Part shown: piece after piece, positions 31,388 to 39,505 of the stretch
Layout of the letters: each line of letters starts with the position of its first letter
Position numbering within the stretch: position 1 is the stretch's first letter
NCBI GenBank assembly: GCA_964544285.1
Contig: CAZJAQ010000005.1
Coordinates: 1 to 42,808 of the forward strand
DNA length: 42,808 nucleotides
Direction of reading: 5' to 3'
Origin: CAYGVX01 sp964544285
GTDB lineage: Archaea > Thermoproteota > Bathyarchaeia > Bathyarchaeales > SOJC01
Position numbers and translations under genes: made by a program
The notes under the pieces: model-generated
Seen by the model: the letters and a program-made list of their open reading frames with translations, nothing else
Databases searched by the model: none
What the model was told of the DNA's origin: nothing

Positions 31388-32459
31388 TGTTTCAGCGTTG
31401 GAAAAGAAGAAAGAAGCAGTTGAAGACTTGCAAGACTTTGGTGAGACACTGTATCGCCAGATGGAGAAGGGCGAATTTCCATGGATTAAGATGCCCAGTC
31501 GCTCCATAGAGAACATCTACTACAACCCTGAGCTTCGCCAATACGTCTTGGGAGACAGAAAAGTCAAGCGGAGCACTCGAAACATTCGCCACATTCGTCC
31601 TTTCACGCAGCTTGTTTGGACAGCGTTCTTCGCCCATCAACTCTCGACGCAACGCAAGACTTCGACTCTGAGAGACGTGTACTATTCAGCCCAAGCCTAC
31701 CAGATGTCCTTCAAAGACCAAGCAGAATCAGACAACGTAATCACCGACTTGGAGACCGTTATAACTCTCGCCAGAGAAGACTTTAACGTCTTCCCAGAAG
31801 AACGTTCAGCCATCTTCGGCGACCTGACAATCGAGTACACCGTGCCAGGTTACGAGGGAAAACAGATGAACCTGACGTCGCACCCCGACGGCTTAATGAT
31901 AGGACCCGCTCTCACGTACAGCGAATTCGTGAAAACCAGCGCAGACAAAGTAATCGCCATCGAGAAAGGCGGCTTGTTCACCAGGTTTATCGAAGAAAAC
32001 GTTCACAAAAAATACAACGCGTTGCTTGTTTTGACGGCGGGGCAGGCACCACGGTCAACGCGCCATTTCATTCGGAGACTCAACAAGGAGCTAGAATTAC
32101 CAGTTCACATCTTGACAGACGGTGACCCCTGGGGAATGCACATCGCCATGGTTATTATTTCTGGTTCAGCCAACGCCGCGCATCTTCGTGATTTGACGAC
32201 TCCTGACGCTAAATGGAACGGGGTTTGGGCAACAGACATAGTGGATTACAAGCTGCCAAGCGACCCCTTAACAGAAATCGACGTAAAACGGCTGCACGAG
32301 CTGCAGCGAGACCCCCGCTACAAGGACGAACTATGGCAACGGGAAATAAAGACCTTCATGAAAATCCGGAAAAAGGCAGAGCAAGAAGCCTTCAGCCGAT
32401 ACGGTCTCACCTACATCGTGGACGAGTACCTCCCAGCCAAACTGGAAGAAAAGGAATAG
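31362..32459 (+). CDS. top6A: DNA topoisomerase VI subunit A (Spo11-like)
   Basis: A 365-residue catalytic subunit. The active-site tyrosine is in STLRDVYYSAQAYQMS (Y107 or Y108; by family alignment the second of the RDVYY pair). The Toprim fold has E201 (AIEKGG) and the DxD of LTDGDPWGMHIA (D253, D255). It makes the double-strand break held by the TopoVI-B clamp to relax or decatenate DNA. Overlap with top6B implies coupled translation. All catalytic residues are present. Confidence 0.97.
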   Translation: MEEKKKENNVSALEKKKEAVEDLQDFGETLYRQMEKGEFPWIKMPSRSIENIYYNPELRQYVLGDRKVKRSTRNIRHIRPFTQLVWTAFFAHQLSTQRKTSTLRDVYYSAQAYQMSFKDQAESDNVITDLETVITLAREDFNVFPEERSAIFGDLTIEYTVPGYEGKQMNLTSHPDGLMIGPALTYSEFVKTSADKVIAIEKGGLFTRFIEENVHKKYNALLVLTAGQAPRSTRHFIRRLNKELELPVHILTDGDPWGMHIAMVIISGSANAAHLRDLTTPDAKWNGVWATDIVDYKLPSDPLTEIDVKRLHELQRDPRYKDELWQREIKTFMKIRKKAEQEAFSRYGLTYIVDEYLPAKLEEKE

Positions 32460-32534
32460 ACAAACGGGGTTGAAGAAGATTAAAATAAAACTTGAGCAAG
32501 CATATGTAAACCTTGACTGCGAAGGTGTTATGGC

Positions 32535-32729
32535 ATGAGCAAAGGAGAAGATTCGGCGGGTTTCATGATTGCAGAAAAATTCTTCGCTCTCCTAATAATC
32601 CTCATAGGCGCCATAGTGGTTAACATGACACTCACGAGCCCAGATTTAGCATATCCTATCTTCTTCGCTGCAGGCGGTCTAGCTTTAATAGCCCTAGGAG
32701 TCTTAATGATAATAGCGAAAGTGCAGTAG
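32535..32729 (+). CDS. Small two-helix membrane protein
   Basis: Sixty-four residues with two hydrophobic segments (FFALLIILIGAIVVNMTL and PIFFAAGGLALIALGVLMII) joined by a short TSPDLAYP turn, with both ends likely cytoplasmic. ATG start preceded by GAAGGTGTT. No family recognised. It follows top6A by 75 bases and could be read through from it. Confidence 0.7.
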   Translation: MSKGEDSAGFMIAEKFFALLIILIGAIVVNMTLTSPDLAYPIFFAAGGLALIALGVLMIIAKVQ

Positions 32730-32798
32730 GCACTGTTTTTTCAAACCCTGCTTCGTCTTAACTGGTTTTAGGAACAAAACCAGCTGCATCGGAATTTT

Positions 32799-33233
32799 TT
32801 GATAAGATTGGGATTGGAGCACCGTTTGACGCAAGCTTTAAGAGAAAAAAAGAGAAAAGAACAGTGTTTGAAGGGAAAATCTTTGGTTGAAAAGCAAACT
32901 GTCCTCGTCGTTACCACTCCATCCGTTCCTGGATACGACGTGGTGAAAGTTCTCGGCCCCGTTCATGGTTTGACTGTGCGAACACGGGGCGTTGGGGGAA
33001 AAATAATAGCTGGCATCGAGGGGATGTTCGGCGGCGAAGTCACCGCTTACTCTTCCGAAGTCGAAAAAGCTCGCGGAGAATCACTCAAACGACTAATAGA
33101 GAAGGCTGCGACGATGGGAGCCAACGCAGTCATAGGTGCAGACTTTGAGACAAGCGACATCCTGCAAGGCACCGCAACCGTGTTCTCAGCATACGGAACC
33201 GCAGTAATCATCAAACCAGTAGAAAAGAAATGA
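32799..33233 (+). CDS. YbjQ/heavy-metal-binding domain protein
   Basis: The core (LVVTTPSVPGYDVVKVLGPV HGLTVRTRG, then AYSSEVEKARGESLKRLIEK AATMGANAVIGADFETSD) is the YbjQ (PF01906) fold of about 105 residues, which forms a pentamer in other species and has no proven function. The ORF starts at TTG 32799, but the first 28 residues are highly basic and not part of the family. A TTG at 32883, preceded by GAAGGGAAAATC, is the better start. Intergenic 33234-33367 follows and holds the second arm of the 36-bp inverted repeat. Confidence 0.85.
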   Translation: MIRLGLEHRLTQALREKKRKEQCLKGKSLVEKQTVLVVTTPSVPGYDVVKVLGPVHGLTVRTRGVGGKIIAGIEGMFGGEVTAYSSEVEKARGESLKRLIEKAATMGANAVIGADFETSDILQGTATVFSAYGTAVIIKPVEKK

Positions 33234-33279
33234 GCCCAGCTCCGCACAGAACACACCTACTCTCACACCACATGTTTGG

Positions 33280-33315
33280 AGCCTAATAGGACGGTCTAGA
33301 CTAGGCGCAGAGAAC
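33280..33315 (-). repeat. 36-bp inverted repeat, arm 2
   Basis: An exact reverse complement of 2932-2967, located between the ends of two converging genes. The match stops sharply at both edges. A short TAGCTT/AAGCTA pair lies about 15-40 bases to its right and is not part of the repeat. Confidence 0.85.
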
Positions 33316-33367
33316 GCGAAAACGACTAGCTTTCACTCACAAGGACAAACAAGCTACTATCACACTG

Positions 33368-34411
33368 TTAAGGCCGAATAGAAATCTTCACCTCGGTCTT
33401 AGAGGAACCCAAAACCTCAAACGCCTCCCCAATCTCCTCCAAGGGCATCCGCCTAGTAACAAGGGGCTTCACGTTTACCGCTCCAGACGCGATGAGGTTC
33501 AAAGCCTTCTTGAAGTGAGTGGGAGTGGCGTGGAAAGCACCCACAACAGCCACTTCGCCATAATGCAACAGCTCGGCATCCACCTTAACCTCGGTCCCAG
33601 GTGGACAACCACCAAATTCTAGCACCCTGCCGCCCTTGCACACCATCCTCAAAGCCTGCTCCCACGTAGTCGGCAAACCTATCGCTTCAACCACGACGTC
33701 TGCCCCGTAACCCTTCGTCAGCCGCTTGACTTCCTCGACAGTGTTTTCGGCTCCAGCGTTTATCGTCGCGTCCGCCCCGAGTCTTCTGGCAAACTCAAGC
33801 CTCTCCTCCATCAAATCACTCACGAATACCCTCTCTGCCCCGAGCTTCTTGGCAACGAGTAGATGGAGAAGCCCTATAGGTCCCGCGCCGATTATCGCCA
33901 CCGTGTCACCGAGTCCTATGCCCACCTCTTCGGCACCGTGGAGAACACAAGCAAGGGGTTCAGCTATCGAGGCTTCTTCATAACTGACATGAGACGGAAT
34001 TTCCTGCGTGTTAACCAGAACAGTGCGAGCTGGAACCCTGATGTACTCGGCGTAGGCGCCCCACAGCCAAAGCATGTCCTCGCACAAGTTGAACTTCCCC
34101 TTCTGACACATCCTACATCGCAGGCAAGGGGCGCTGTTTCCAGCCCTAACCCGCATCCCTTTCATAGGCCCTGCAACGCCTTCGCCTACTTCGACGACGT
34201 CTCCTGCCCATTCATGCCCAAAAACCGTGGGCAACTTTATCACTTTCTCCACGTAACCCCTCTGAAGAATCTTCAAGTCTGTGCCACAAGTGGTGGAGGC
34301 TTTAACCTTGACTAAAACCTCTCCTGCTCCTACCCGCGGTTTTTCAACGTCTTCCACCCGAAGGTCCTTTATCCCATAAAGCATCGCAGCTCTCATCGTC
34401 TCATCGCTCAT
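33368..34411 (-). CDS. Zinc-dependent alcohol dehydrogenase (MDR superfamily), copy B
   Basis: A 347-residue medium-chain dehydrogenase. The catalytic zinc site is ASTTCGTDLKILQRG with FGHEWAGDVVEVG. The structural zinc site is CLRCRMCQKGKFNLC. The Rossmann motif is VAIIGAGPIGLLHLL, and the acidic residue of SDLMEER suggests NAD+ preference. Close families are sorbitol/threonine/2,3-butanediol dehydrogenases. It overlaps the end of copy A by 11 bases, so the two form one operon, and the ATG start lies inside copy A. The cognate substrate cannot be assigned. Confidence 0.93.
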   Translation of the reverse strand: MSDETMRAAMLYGIKDLRVEDVEKPRVGAGEVLVKVKASTTCGTDLKILQRGYVEKVIKLPTVFGHEWAGDVVEVGEGVAGPMKGMRVRAGNSAPCLRCRMCQKGKFNLCEDMLWLWGAYAEYIRVPARTVLVNTQEIPSHVSYEEASIAEPLACVLHGAEEVGIGLGDTVAIIGAGPIGLLHLLVAKKLGAERVFVSDLMEERLEFARRLGADATINAGAENTVEEVKRLTKGYGADVVVEAIGLPTTWEQALRMVCKGGRVLEFGGCPPGTEVKVDAELLHYGEVAVVGAFHATPTHFKKALNLIASGAVNVKPLVTRRMPLEEIGEAFEVLGSSKTEVKISIRP

Positions 34412-35429
34412 TCGTCACCACCACCTTTACACATTCTTTACTCCTCGCTGCGGTTTGAAATGCTTCCGCAGTTTTGCTTAGCGGGAACCTGTGCGTTATT
34501 AGCCTTTTCGCGTCGATTCTTCTGGTTTTGATGAGGTTGAGAGCGACTCTGGTCTCAATGTGCGACGTCGAATAAGAGGGCACCAGCTTGATTTCGGAGA
34601 AGAACAACTTGTTGGGGCTCAGCCGCATGAACTCTCCTGGCTGCGTGGGCGCAAAAACACACAGAGTAGCCCCTCTACGGCATAGTTCTATCCCCGCCAG
34701 ATACGCATTAACGTTGGGTGCAGTGACGACGACCAAATCTGCGCCTCGCCCATCGGTTGCTTTCTTAACCACGTCGATGAGGCTCTCATTCTCGGGGTTA
34801 ACCGTCAAATCCGCACCCAAACCTCTAGCTACCTTCAACCTGTAGTCGACAAAATCAGTAACGATAACCTGACCAGCACCGAAGATTCGCAAGAGCATCG
34901 TAAAGATGATTCCCGAAGGTCCGGCTCCCAAAACCACCGCAGAATCCGCCGCTTGGACGCTGCATTTGTTCAAGGCACGTATGCAGCATCCGACGGGCTC
35001 GATGAGGGTTGCTTCTTCGAAGGAAAGCTCAGGGGGAATCTTCAGAGTGTCTTTCTGCAGGTTGAGCGCTGGAACCTTGAAGTATTCGGCGAAGCCGCCG
35101 GGCTCCAAGTGTGTTTTGGCAAATTGTTCGCACAGGGTGAAAGCTCCATGTCTGCAGTAGTGGCAGGTTAGACAGGCAACGTGATGGTGGGCAAAGACTC
35201 TGTCACCCACCTCAAACCCCTCCACTTTGCCCCCGACTTTAGCCACCACGCCAGAAGGCTCGTGCCCAAGCACCAACGGGGTACGTGTTTTCAAGTACCA
35301 TTCCATTAAATCTGAGCCGCAGACACCACATGCTTTCATCTCCCCCAGAATCTCATGCGCACCAACCTTGGGCATGGGAACATCTTCGACCAGTATGTTG
35401 TCGAGGCTGTAATACACGGCGGCTTTCAT
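34401..35429 (-). CDS. Zinc-dependent alcohol dehydrogenase (MDR superfamily), copy A
   Basis: A 342-residue paralogue of the next gene. It has the catalytic zinc site GVCGSDLMEWYLKTRTPLVL GHEPSG, the structural zinc site CLTCHYCRHGAFTLC, and the Rossmann motif AVVLGAGPSGIIFTM, again followed by an acidic residue (VTDFVDYR). Two related dehydrogenases side by side suggest a multi-step alcohol-ketone pathway or a hetero-oligomer. The 2-oxo-acid dehydrogenase genes lie upstream on the same strand, with one small plus-strand gene between. Confidence 0.93.
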   Translation of the reverse strand: MKAAVYYSLDNILVEDVPMPKVGAHEILGEMKACGVCGSDLMEWYLKTRTPLVLGHEPSGVVAKVGGKVEGFEVGDRVFAHHHVACLTCHYCRHGAFTLCEQFAKTHLEPGGFAEYFKVPALNLQKDTLKIPPELSFEEATLIEPVGCCIRALNKCSVQAADSAVVLGAGPSGIIFTMLLRIFGAGQVIVTDFVDYRLKVARGLGADLTVNPENESLIDVVKKATDGRGADLVVVTAPNVNAYLAGIELCRRGATLCVFAPTQPGEFMRLSPNKLFFSEIKLVPSYSTSHIETRVALNLIKTRRIDAKRLITHRFPLSKTAEAFQTAARSKECVKVVVTNER

Positions 35430-35498
35430 AAGATAGTCACTGGGCTTTTCAGAAAGACTGCTTCACACTTAAGAGTTTCCAAGCAGTTTAGAACAACC

Positions 35499-35509
35499 GT
35501 TATAAAGAC
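35499..35509 (+). promoter_or_regulatory. TATA box of a small membrane protein gene
   Basis: GTTATAAAGAC would start transcription near 35526-35531. This favours the second TTG (35548), which has GAGGG upstream, over the first TTG (35524). Confidence 0.45.
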
Positions 35510-35523
35510 ACATCGCACATCAA

Positions 35524-35820
35524 TTGTCTAATTCAGAGGGAACAACATTGAGAGGAGCAATAATCTTCGTCGTCGCCTTTCTAATATTCCTAGTGGCAAC
35601 TTTCGGATACCCCGACCTTCCACCTGGAAGAATGATTTACGACGCGGCAAACCTAGCTGAGACAGATTATCAAGTGGTCGGCATCTCTGCAACGCTGCTC
35701 ATCAGTGCAATCTTCAACGGAGTCATCTACGGCGTCATAATATGGCTAATCTACACGCTGGCTGAGAAAGCAGGCATAATTCCGAAGGGACAGCCAAAAC
35801 CCGCCGCCACATCCACCTAA
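35524..35820 (+). CDS. Small two-helix membrane protein, unknown
   Basis: Ninety-eight residues (or 90 from the TTG at 35548) with two hydrophobic helices: AIIFVVAFLIFLVATFGY and ATLLISAIFNGVIYGVIIWL. Between them lies PDLPPGRMIYDAANLAETDY, probably outside the cell. The Pro-rich tail (GQPKPAATST) is likely cytoplasmic. It is the only plus-strand gene between two minus-strand operons and has its own TATA box. No family recognised. Confidence 0.7.
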   Translation: MSNSEGTTLRGAIIFVVAFLIFLVATFGYPDLPPGRMIYDAANLAETDYQVVGISATLLISAIFNGVIYGVIIWLIYTLAEKAGIIPKGQPKPAATST

Positions 35821-35853
35821 CGGATGAAGTAGCAGCCTTCGCTTATGCCTAAA

Positions 35854-36984
35854 TCAACGTCCTTCTTCAATTATCTCTTTTATTTTTCTCAAGAACGTTG
35901 CAGCGGGTGCACCGTCTATTATTCTATGGTCGTATGCAAGGGTAAGGGTCATGATGGGCTTGACTGTAGTTTCTCCATCGATGATGACGGGTTTCTTCAC
36001 CATACGTCCAGCGGCGAGAATGGCAGCTTCAGGAGGGTTAATTATCGGCAGGAACATGTCAACGTCATACATCCCAAGGTTCGTCACCGTGAAAGTCCCG
36101 CTGGTTAGCTGCTCCTTCGACAGATTTCCCCCTCTCGCCTTTTCCACCAGCTTCTCTAGTTCAGACGAGATTTCAGCAAGCGGTTTTCTATCCACATTCC
36201 GTAGAACAGGTACAATCAGTCCTTTCTCTGTGGAAACCGCCACACCTATGTTAATGTCTTCGTAGACCCTGATTTTTCCATCCGCCAAAGTGGAGTTTAT
36301 AGTGGGATGCTCACGTAGAGCTTTCGCCGTTGCTTGCACCAGTATCGCCGTGTAAGAAACCTCGGTCGCCTCCCGCAGTTTTACTGCGTTTGTCATGTCG
36401 ACGTCCATGATAATGAAGCTGTGGGGCGCTGTCTGAAAACTGGAGGCAACTCGTTCCGCAGTGGTTTTCCTAATGCCCGTTAATGGAATCTCCTCTCTGA
36501 TGCGTGGCGCTGACCCTGCTTTTTCCTCTATGAAGCGTTTAACGTCTTCTTCTACGATTCTTCCCTCTGGACCCGTGCCTCGGATTTGCGTCAACTCTAC
36601 GCCTTGTTCCTTTGCCAGTCTTCTTGCTGCGGGCGAAGCCAAGACTCGCTCCTTAACGGTCGGCGTCTTCACTTTCTCCACTTCTACTACCCGAGCTTCT
36701 TCTACGTGTTCAGCTGGTAGGGCTTCTGCTTCGGGTAACTCTTCGTCGGGGGCGCCTATGAAGGCAAGCGTTGCGTCCACGGGTAAATCCACGCCTTCTT
36801 CAGCCAAGATTTTTAGAAGAACCCCCCCTGCAGGCGCCTCGACGTCATAGGTGACTTTTTCTGAAAGCACCTCCACAACTGGCTCGCCTTTCTCAACTTT
36901 GTCGCCTTCCATCTTGAACCATTGGACTACGCTGCCAGTCTTCATAGTTAAGCTGAGTCGGGGCATGACGATTTTTGTGACCAA
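35854..36984 (-). CDS. Dihydrolipoamide acyltransferase (E2) of a 2-oxo-acid or acetoin dehydrogenase complex
   Basis: A 376-residue three-domain E2. The lipoyl domain spans 1-75, with lipoylated K43 in VVEVLSEKVTYDVEAPAG. The peripheral-subunit binding domain is at about 110-150 (VLASPAARRLAKEQGVELTQ IRGTGPEGR). The catalytic domain ends in the HxxxDG motif (H353, D357, G358 in YDHRIIDGAPAA). It transfers the acyl group from E1 to CoA and forms the core of the complex. It is 10 bases after the E1-beta gene. No E3 lipoamide dehydrogenase is in the window. Confidence 0.95.
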   Translation of the reverse strand: MVTKIVMPRLSLTMKTGSVVQWFKMEGDKVEKGEPVVEVLSEKVTYDVEAPAGGVLLKILAEEGVDLPVDATLAFIGAPDEELPEAEALPAEHVEEARVVEVEKVKTPTVKERVLASPAARRLAKEQGVELTQIRGTGPEGRIVEEDVKRFIEEKAGSAPRIREEIPLTGIRKTTAERVASSFQTAPHSFIIMDVDMTNAVKLREATEVSYTAILVQATAKALREHPTINSTLADGKIRVYEDINIGVAVSTEKGLIVPVLRNVDRKPLAEISSELEKLVEKARGGNLSKEQLTSGTFTVTNLGMYDVDMFLPIINPPEAAILAAGRMVKKPVIIDGETTVKPIMTLTLAYDHRIIDGAPAATFLRKIKEIIEEGR

Positions 36985-36993
36985 AACAATTCC

Positions 36994-37968
36994 TCAAACG
37001 ATCTCTTTAATCGCTTTTATTATGCTCTTTTCGTCGGGTATGACATATTTTTCTAACGGTGGACTAAAAGGAATCGGCGTGTCTGGCTCCGCTACGCGTT
37101 TTATCGGGGCGTCAAGATAGTCGATGGCTTCCTCGGCTACCACTGCGGCAATCTCGGCGGTTACTCCGGCTGTTTTACAGTCTTCACTCACGACTACCAA
37201 ACGCCCCGTTTTCTTCACTGAACTGACTATAGCCTTCTTGTCTAAGGGAACGAGCGTCCTCGGGTCAACTACTTCGACACTTGAACCCTCCCTTTCAAGC
37301 ATTTCTGCTGCTTCGAGGGCCTTATGGACCATGAACATGGTGGCAACTACTGTTACATCTTCGCCTTCTCTTTTAACGTCAGCAACGCCGAAAGGAACAG
37401 TGTGGTCTTCTTCGGGCACTTCGCCTTCGAGTGGGTAGAGAAGCTTGTGCTCACAAAACATCACAGGATTGTCGCCTCTTATCGCCGCTTTTAACAGTCC
37501 CTTCGCATCGTAAGGCGTCGAAGGAACTGCAACGAACAACCCTGGCACGTGCATAAACCACGCCTCTAAACTCTGGGAATGGTGGGCTGCTATGTTGACG
37601 CCTCCACCGAAAGGAGTCCTGATGACCAGAGGCACTTTTATCTGTCCGCCGAACATGTAGCGAATCTTAGCTGCTTGATTAGCTATCTGGTCCATAGCTA
37701 GGGCTGTTAAATCTCCGAACATAATTTCTGCGACAGGACGCATGCCAGTTATCGCCGCTCCCACGGCAGTTCCTATTATGGCGGATTCGCTGATGGGAGT
37801 GTCCCTGACACGTTCATCGCCAAACTCTTCTGCTAACCCTTTAGTCACTTTGAAAGCGCCCTCCCAGTAACGCCCCACATCTTCCCCCAACACGATCACG
37901 GCTTTGTCTCGCTTCATCTCTTCAAAGAGCGCCTCGCGGAGTGCATCTCTGAGGGTTATCTTTCGCAT
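36994..37968 (-). CDS. E1 beta subunit of a 2-oxo-acid or acetoin dehydrogenase complex
   Basis: A 324-residue transketolase-like subunit: the start KITLRDALREALFEEMKRDK, then VLGEDVGRYWEGAFKVTKGL, PVAEIMFGDLTALAMDQIAN QAAKIRYMFGG and the C-terminal DTPIPFSPPLEKYV. It pairs with E1-alpha to form the thiamine-diphosphate site. ATG start. The gap to E1-alpha is 16 bases. It cannot be assigned to pyruvate, branched-chain acids or acetoin from sequence alone. Confidence 0.95.
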   Translation of the reverse strand: MRKITLRDALREALFEEMKRDKAVIVLGEDVGRYWEGAFKVTKGLAEEFGDERVRDTPISESAIIGTAVGAAITGMRPVAEIMFGDLTALAMDQIANQAAKIRYMFGGQIKVPLVIRTPFGGGVNIAAHHSQSLEAWFMHVPGLFVAVPSTPYDAKGLLKAAIRGDNPVMFCEHKLLYPLEGEVPEEDHTVPFGVADVKREGEDVTVVATMFMVHKALEAAEMLEREGSSVEVVDPRTLVPLDKKAIVSSVKKTGRLVVVSEDCKTAGVTAEIAAVVAEEAIDYLDAPIKRVAEPDTPIPFSPPLEKYVIPDEKSIIKAIKEIV

Positions 37969-37984
37969 TTTTCCGCATCCTCCA

Positions 37985-38938
37985 TCATGCGTAGACGTCT
38001 TCTAGGGCTTCTTCGGGCGCTGGATTGGGGCTTTCGATGGCCAATTTTACTGCCGCTTCCACAGCGTTGACCACTTCTTTTTCCACGTGTTCTGCTTCTG
38101 CTTCAGAGATTACTCCCTTCTCCAAAAGCTGCTTTTTTAGTCTTCGAATCGGGTCTTTCTGTAGCCATTCTTCAACTTCATCTTTAGGCCTGTAAGTCGC
38201 GGGGTCCCAGCGGGAATGCCCCTTATGTCTATACGTTTTGCACTCTATTAACGTTGGACCGTCGCCATTTCTTGCTCGTTCAACCGCTTCTTTAGCTGCT
38301 TTGTAAACAGCTAGTACGTCGTTTCCGTCCACTGTCACGCCAGGGATTCCGTATGCGACGGCTCTTTTTGAGATGTCTTCTATGAGCATGACTTGAGTCT
38401 GGCGAGTTCCCATAGCGTAGAGGTTGTTTTCGCACACAAATAAGACCGGTAGTCTCCAAACAGCAGCCATGTTGATGCCTTCGTGGAAGGTTCCTTGGTT
38501 TGAGGCACCATCGCCGAAGAAACAAGCCGTTACCTGATCTGTGCCCCTCAACTTTATGGAGAGCCCTGCGCCGGTAGCGATTGGGATTCCCGCGCCTACA
38601 ACGGCAGTGGCGCCTAACATGCCTATGCTAAAGTCAGCGATGTGCATAGATCCCCCTTTGCCCTTACAGTAGCCTGTTTTTTTGCCTAAAATCTCAGCCA
38701 TCGTCTTATCCAAGTTAGCGCCTTTCGCAATACAATGTCCGTGACCACGGTGGGTGCTCACGATGTAATCGTCTTTTCGCAGGTTTGCACACACGCCGAC
38801 GGCTACCGCTTCCTCTCCCGCGTATAGGTGAATTGTGCCAGGCACAAGGTTCTGACCGTACAGTTCGAAGACTTTTTCTTCGAAAAGCCGGATTTCCAGC
38901 ATTTTCCGGTACATTTCAATCATTATATCTTTATTCAC
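37985..38938 (-). CDS. E1 alpha subunit of a 2-oxo-acid or acetoin dehydrogenase complex
   Basis: A 317-residue subunit with the thiamine-diphosphate motif FFGDGASNQGTFHEGINMAA and FVCENN. Features of the acetoin-dehydrogenase branch are present: the KGGSMHIADFSIGMLGATAV motif and the YRHKGHSRWDPATYRP segment. Pyruvate-type E1-alpha proteins usually read GSMHMY where this has GSMHIAD. It is the first gene of the block. The pair of zinc alcohol dehydrogenases nearby would fit 2,3-butanediol or acetoin oxidation, but substrate assignment is an inference. Confidence 0.94.
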   Translation of the reverse strand: MNKDIMIEMYRKMLEIRLFEEKVFELYGQNLVPGTIHLYAGEEAVAVGVCANLRKDDYIVSTHRGHGHCIAKGANLDKTMAEILGKKTGYCKGKGGSMHIADFSIGMLGATAVVGAGIPIATGAGLSIKLRGTDQVTACFFGDGASNQGTFHEGINMAAVWRLPVLFVCENNLYAMGTRQTQVMLIEDISKRAVAYGIPGVTVDGNDVLAVYKAAKEAVERARNGDGPTLIECKTYRHKGHSRWDPATYRPKDEVEEWLQKDPIRRLKKQLLEKGVISEAEAEHVEKEVVNAVEAAVKLAIESPNPAPEEALEDVYA

Positions 38939-39013
38939 AGCATGGTTCTCCTAATTCCTTTAGAAACACTGCTATCTCCCTTATAAAAACTCTAAAAAAT
39001 GGGAAATAGTGGG

Positions 39014-39445
39014 CTAGTATGAGCGGTGGTGTGGTCTTACGAGTTCCTCGAGTATTCCCAGCATGTTGGGCACTTGAGTTACTATGTCGGTGAACGTGAT
39101 TATCCCGACAAGTTTGCCGTTGTCCATTACGAGGAGTCTTTTAATTCTCTTCTTCGCCATGATCTTCGCTGCTTCGTCGATGCTGACAGTTGCGTTGATG
39201 GTTGTCACGGGGCTGCTCATCACTTCTCTTGCACGCAAAGCTTCGGGCGCTAAGCAAGGTTCCACGGTTCTTTTGAGAATGTCTCGTTCGGTGATTATGC
39301 CCACTGGGCGGTCACTCTGCAGCACGACGATAGAGCCTATGTCGAACTTGTTCATCGTGGCAACGACTTCTTTTACGAGAGTGTCGGGTCTTACAACCTT
39401 CACATCTTTTGACATGGCGTCTCTAACGAGGACTATTCCCGCCAT
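39014..39445 (-). CDS. Two-CBS-domain protein
   Basis: A 143-residue protein made almost entirely of two CBS domains (LVRDAMSKDVKVVRPDTLVK, then VGIITERDILKR; second repeat AREVMSSPVTTINATVSIDE, then VGIITFTDIV). CBS pairs bind adenosine nucleotides such as AMP and often regulate a partner enzyme. It is followed upstream by the R15P isomerase gene 60 bases away on the same strand, so an AMP-sensing link is possible but unproven. ATG start. Confidence 0.9.
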   Translation of the reverse strand: MAGIVLVRDAMSKDVKVVRPDTLVKEVVATMNKFDIGSIVVLQSDRPVGIITERDILKRTVEPCLAPEALRAREVMSSPVTTINATVSIDEAAKIMAKKRIKRLLVMDNGKLVGIITFTDIVTQVPNMLGILEELVRPHHRSY

Positions 39446-39505
39446 TTACCTGCCTCTCCAGACTTTCATCTAACGATTAGTTGTGGTTCCTTAAGTGTTT
39501 TTACA

